Below, in pieces: positions 59,917-64,000 of a stretch of DNA of 64,000 nucleotides. The position numbers and the translations under genes are program-made. The first letter of the stretch is position 1; every line of letters starts with the position of its first letter. A model generated the notes under the pieces. It was not told the origin of the DNA. It made no database searches and saw only the letters and a program-made list of their open reading frames with translations. The stretch is from Eucalyptus grandis (taxonomy: Eukaryota; Streptophyta; Magnoliopsida; Myrtales; Myrtaceae), in assembly GCF_016545825.1 (NCBI RefSeq), contig NC_052614.1, positions 30,963,669-31,027,668 of the forward strand. The letters are read 5' to 3'.

Positions 59917-60084
59917 TCCCCCCGAACCAAAACTCTCGAGCCTCGAGCTTGCTTCGCCTTCGCTCGATTCCCTATTGAACGTCGTCCCGCTGCTCTTGCC
60001 GAAAGCCGAGAACTCCGAGACTCCGCGAGCGTCGAATTCATCATCAAGCGATTTCGAGAGAGCCCCTCGTCCTTGAATCCCGAA

Positions 60085-63000
60085 ATGAAGGCGGTGGTTT
60101 CGCGGCTGGCCTGCTCGAAGTCGTCGTTGGCTTCATTCCCGTACTACTTCTCGCCCCTTCTTCCCTTGTTTGATGATCTTGTTATCAGGATTGCGGGTGC
60201 TGGGTTATGGCTTTTGCGCTTAGTTCCTGTCTGGGTTTCGATCGCGTGGCTCGTGCCTGTGATTTTCGTCGTCTTTCTTGAGTAATTGAGGAAAATGCGG
60301 TTCTGGGTCGAATAGTATGTCTTTCTAGACTCGCGGTTTGATGTTCATGAGTGTTGTGTTTTCACGCATTTCGTAGCTGGTCAGATTGGGCCGAGTGGCT
60401 TTGGAGGGCCCGTGTCTGTTTATGTGTGTATTGTAATGGACCAACGATGAGTGTGGACTGATCATGAATGTTCGAGTGGATATGGGAAATGTGATTCTTG
60501 AAGGTCTCGAGGGTGGTTCTTTCGATTTTACTTTTATCTTCTTGAGTGTGGCTGTCAATGCTTCGTGATTATGATCTATCATGGTGTTGACGAGTGATTA
60601 TGTGATGGGCAGTGGACTATGTTTCTGTCAGCCCACTTGCTTTTCCACTCATTTGAAACCAATGCTTGCTTAATGTGATTGAAGCTTTAATGGCATGTTA
60701 GATTAATACCCCGTGGAGATCTTTGAAGCTAAACGTGCTTAGTGGAGATGGCAAGCTGATTTGATGTAGTTGCTATACTGGAATCGCTGTTAGGGGGTCG
60801 AGAGAGATGCTCATTTGATAATCTCAGTTTGTTTTGGAAATGAATCTTGAGTAACTTTGTCTCACCAAACCTATTGTTGTAATTGCCATTAACCTTGGAT
60901 GTTTTGAGAGACCATCATTTACGTTGGCTGATGTTAGCAGCGGTTGCTTCAAGATGACAACCTCATGCATATTTCTGATGATAGCTACTTATTTTCCTCT
61001 TTTATCCAATAAGAATAACTATGAATGTTCTGCTTTGACATATGCAATGCTTTACTTTCTTTGCTGTTTGGTGGGGTTCGTTCCCTGTATCTAAGTATAG
61101 TAATTTCTCAGTGTTCCTTCATCTTTTGATTTTTGAAGTTTTTAAACATGTGTTTTCATTGCTTGAGTGGAAAAAATTATATCTTTCAACATATGGCATG
61201 CTAATAACATGGTGGGATTAAGAAGAGTTGAACTCCAAGGATTATCTGAATATGACATGAATTAAGAGGGTCTCGGAATCTTTGATTGAGCAAATTGACA
61301 TTGTGACAAAAATTAGAAGCAGAAGTGCAGCACATTAATGGAATTGCCAGTCATGTACTTTTGCAATTTTAGATGCGTGGAAGTTTTGGTAGAAAATGGT
61401 CTGAATAATGTCTTTCTGTCCTGATGTATTTTGTTAGTTGCAAGTAATATTCATATCTTGGTCTTGGTGTCTGTCATCAAACAGTAAAATATCTTCGTCT
61501 ACGAGTTGGAGACATCTTTCAACAGAATCTAACAAGGTTGATGAACCCTTTAAAGTTGAGGAAGCAGAGACAGTGAATATGCCTCCACCACCTACGGAAA
61601 AGGTACTTTGCTAGACATTGGATACTTCTAATTGTAGTTGGAGTTGAACTAGGAGAACCAACCTCATGTCATTGACTTAGTATTAGCTGTATTTACTGTT
61701 GCTCATACTATCGTTTTTCATTTTCATATACTAAGGCATGTTGCTTTCTGTCACTTGATTTAGCTACTTGTATTGGGCGGGAATGGATTTGTTGGTTCAC
61801 ATGTATGCAAAGAGGCTCTAAATCGTGGATTGGTTGTTGCTAGTCTCAGCAGGTATGATCTGAATGACAAGAATGTATCCTAATAATTTATACTTGACAA
61901 GTTTCTCCATAAGACTACTAGAGTATATGTATTAATATTCAGACATGCGAGGCTATGATGAGCATATTTAGTGAAATCATAAGAATAGGTATGCATGTTC
62001 AGTGAGACCAGTAGGGTAAATGCCTATTCTTGATAGAGGCACTGCTCTTATTCAAGTTGATTAGCCTTTAGGAGAAAAGATGTGATGAAACCCATTGGAA
62101 TGAATAACGCTTATTGTTTTTAGAAAAGAAGATGGTGAAATTTGATTCTGCATGCTGCTTGATGATTATCAACGGCATATGGTGTGGACTTATTATTTTC
62201 ATGGACATAAAGTGAATCTTCACTCAGAACGCCCGGGAGCTGTATAAATATTCAGATGGTTAAATTGTTGACTTGTTTCTCTTAGGCTTATGTATTTTTA
62301 CTTCTTTCATTCAGGTCTGGGAGGTCGTCTTTACATGATGCATGGGCTAATGATGTCACCTGGCATCAAGGTTTGGTAATCACTTCAAGCAGTCTCATTT
62401 TGCGAGATTTTAGATTTGTTACACTCTGCTGATTCAACTCCCTATCTTTTAGGCAATCTTCTTGCACCTGAAACCTTGAAGGATGCTCTGACTGGAGTCA
62501 CCTCTGTTGTAAGTTTCTTAAGCTCTCCATGCTTATTGTAATTAGCATCTCTTTTTAGATATCGCATTGTCTAGTATAATAAATATGTCATGCATTGTAA
62601 GAGGTTTACTTTTTTTTTTTTTTTTTTTGTGGTGACTTATCTGTTCAGTATTGGTAGTGGATCTCTTGAACCTACTAGTATGATACTCAGAATTGAGCCA
62701 CATAAAAAGATTGACTTCATAAATAATCAGTAAAATGCTAGATCCATCACTGTGGAAACAGCTGCTTTTAGCTCTTTGAAATTCTTTCTTTTTGTTACCC
62801 TTTCCCTGGATGTTTATTAAATCAATGTTGCTAATCCAATAAAAGTGCTCCTCCATGTTAAAGAATTGCTAGCCTGACTCTGTGTCTGTGGCTCCACGTG
62901 CGGGCATCCACACCTACACTGATACGTCCATGCTCACACCATACTTGCACTTTGAGGATGCATTCACATGTCTGCCTTGCTGGTGTAGTTATGCATTACT

Positions 63001-63750
63001 CAGGAGATGTGTAATGGGCGTGGTCTTTGGAGGTAGGGTTGGTGCTGGGTGATCACTTAGATGTTTGAATAACTTGATTTGTCTAACTCCAGTATGTAGA
63101 GGATAGCTTGAGGAGATCATTGAGTTTTTTTATACATGATCCCACAGAGAAATTTTATATTTTTACTGTCCAATTTGAACAAGCCTTGTTGGTTTCACAA
63201 TGTTGTAGTCCAATCTTCTCACAAGCCTTGTTTGTTTTGTATTATCTGTGGTAGTCCAATCTTCTATAGTGGTTGGGATAAACTTGGCTTGTGAATTTCA
63301 TTTTCTTCATATGAGGGTTTGTTGAGATCATATCTCTGCTTATTCTATTCATATGTGATGGAAGATGCTTCTGACTGAAGTTATTTGTTGTTAGCTTTGC
63401 ATTTACTAGAGGTGGTATAGTTCTATTTTACCACTGAATGGAAAATGAAGTGCATGCATGGCTGAGTGGAGACATGCTTGTGATTGGTAATTATGAATCT
63501 GATATGTAAATTTTATTTTGCATATAGCTTTTGTAATTTGAATTTCACTGATCTTTTTTTTTTTCCACTGATCTTTAATGTTTTAATAAAGCAAGAAATA
63601 GGATGTCCATATGATCTGGGTGACAAGTTGATCTTTTATGCTAATTTGTTGTCTAGATATCTTGTGTCGGTGGTTTTGGATCCAATTCTCAAATGTACAA
63701 GATCAATGGGACTGCAAATATCAATGCAATTAGAGCTGCTTCAGAGCAAG
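60085..63750 (+). CDS. NAD(P)-binding Rossmann-fold protein, At5g15910/At5g10730-like, 3' end outside window
   Basis: Atypical/extended SDR protein, probably mitochondrial. Six exons join in frame with GT-AG introns: 60085-60140, 61485-61602, 61764-61852, 62315-62370, 62453-62508, 63657-63750; 156 codons are visible and the gene continues beyond the right edge. The N-terminus MKAVVSRLACSKSSLASFP then KISSSTSWRHLSTES is rich in R/S and ends in an HLSTE motif, like a mitochondrial presequence. Then VDEPFKVEEAETVNMPPPPT, the nucleotide-binding loop LLVLGGNGFVGSHV (about 59-72, GxGxxG), SGRSSLHDAWANDVTWHQGN, and ISCVGGFGSNSQMYKINGTA with NINAIRAASEQG. These blocks are those of the NDUFA9-like plant family. 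Substrate unknown; relatives have been linked to complex I or quinone biosynthesis. The short first exon was chosen because the donor at 60141 and acceptor at 61484 keep phase; other donors are possible. Confidence 0.85.
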
Positions 63751-64000
63751 GTGTGTAGTTTTACCTACTTTCCCCTTGGCATTTCTGGTCACCACTTGCC
63801 TACGAGATTGTGCATTTTGTCAGTATTTTATAAATATAGTACTAGGTTCTCTGAAACTATTATCTTGCTTTTCCCTAATATTTTGAACTGGCTGAATTAT
63901 GTATATATCTAAATATAATTTTTTTTCACATTTTTTTTTGGTGTAAGAGGATTCATTTTACCAAAAGTTGATCATGTTAAAGGTTCGTACTTATCTATTG

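Overview
The window is plant nuclear DNA from a eudicot. It has small, intron-rich, GC-leaning genes in AT-rich intergenic DNA packed with nested transposons. All recognisable genes have land-plant family architectures (PP2C phosphatase, CONSTANS-like B-box/CCT factor, nepenthesin-type aspartic protease, plant L1 LINE with an RNase H tail). The repeat style (foldback elements with GC-rich 'gcgagg..cctcgc' cores) reminds me of Myrtaceae, but that is an impression, not a test.

Layout. 0-14.7 kb: a nepenthesin-like aspartic protease pseudogene (904-2438) and a more decayed second copy (11280-12503), separated by a 3.8-kb probable solo LTR (4856-8652) and a foldback element. 14.7-23.1 kb: a foldback element with a near-perfect target duplication, then the intact PP2C gene (eight exons, CDS 16751-23037, 345 aa). 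24.7-34.2 kb: a dense nest of transposons, including several foldback elements of one family, a 3.2-kb member with 9-10 bp target duplications that has swallowed two nested 'GACACG' elements, a SINE with a 14-bp target duplication, a tRNA-Met-like half and a retroposed sequence. 34.9-41.5 kb: a full-length but dead L1 LINE bounded by a perfect 17-bp target duplication. 41.5-45.5 kb: LTR and foldback remnants. 45.7-46.9 kb (minus strand): an intact two-exon CONSTANS-like gene (346 aa). 47.5-59.7 kb: decayed LINE pieces, a Tourist-like MITE, a foldback element and a hAT-type MITE nested inside another hAT-type element. 59.7-64 kb: a G-box-rich promoter and the first six exons of a mitochondrially targeted NAD(P)-binding Rossmann protein that runs off the right edge.

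Three genes can be called functional from sequence: PP2C, CONSTANS-like and the Rossmann protein. They do not form a pathway; each is an independent transcription unit. The set aspartic protease / PP2C / Rossmann protein matches, from memory, a cluster on Arabidopsis chromosome 5 (around At5g10730-At5g10770), so the window is probably a conserved syntenic block inflated by transposons. No CRISPR array, complete tRNA or rRNA gene was seen. The most unusual material is the modular transposon family whose GC-rich core occurs between different terminal inverted repeats, and the LINE whose RNase H domain is split by a degenerate triplicated segment.
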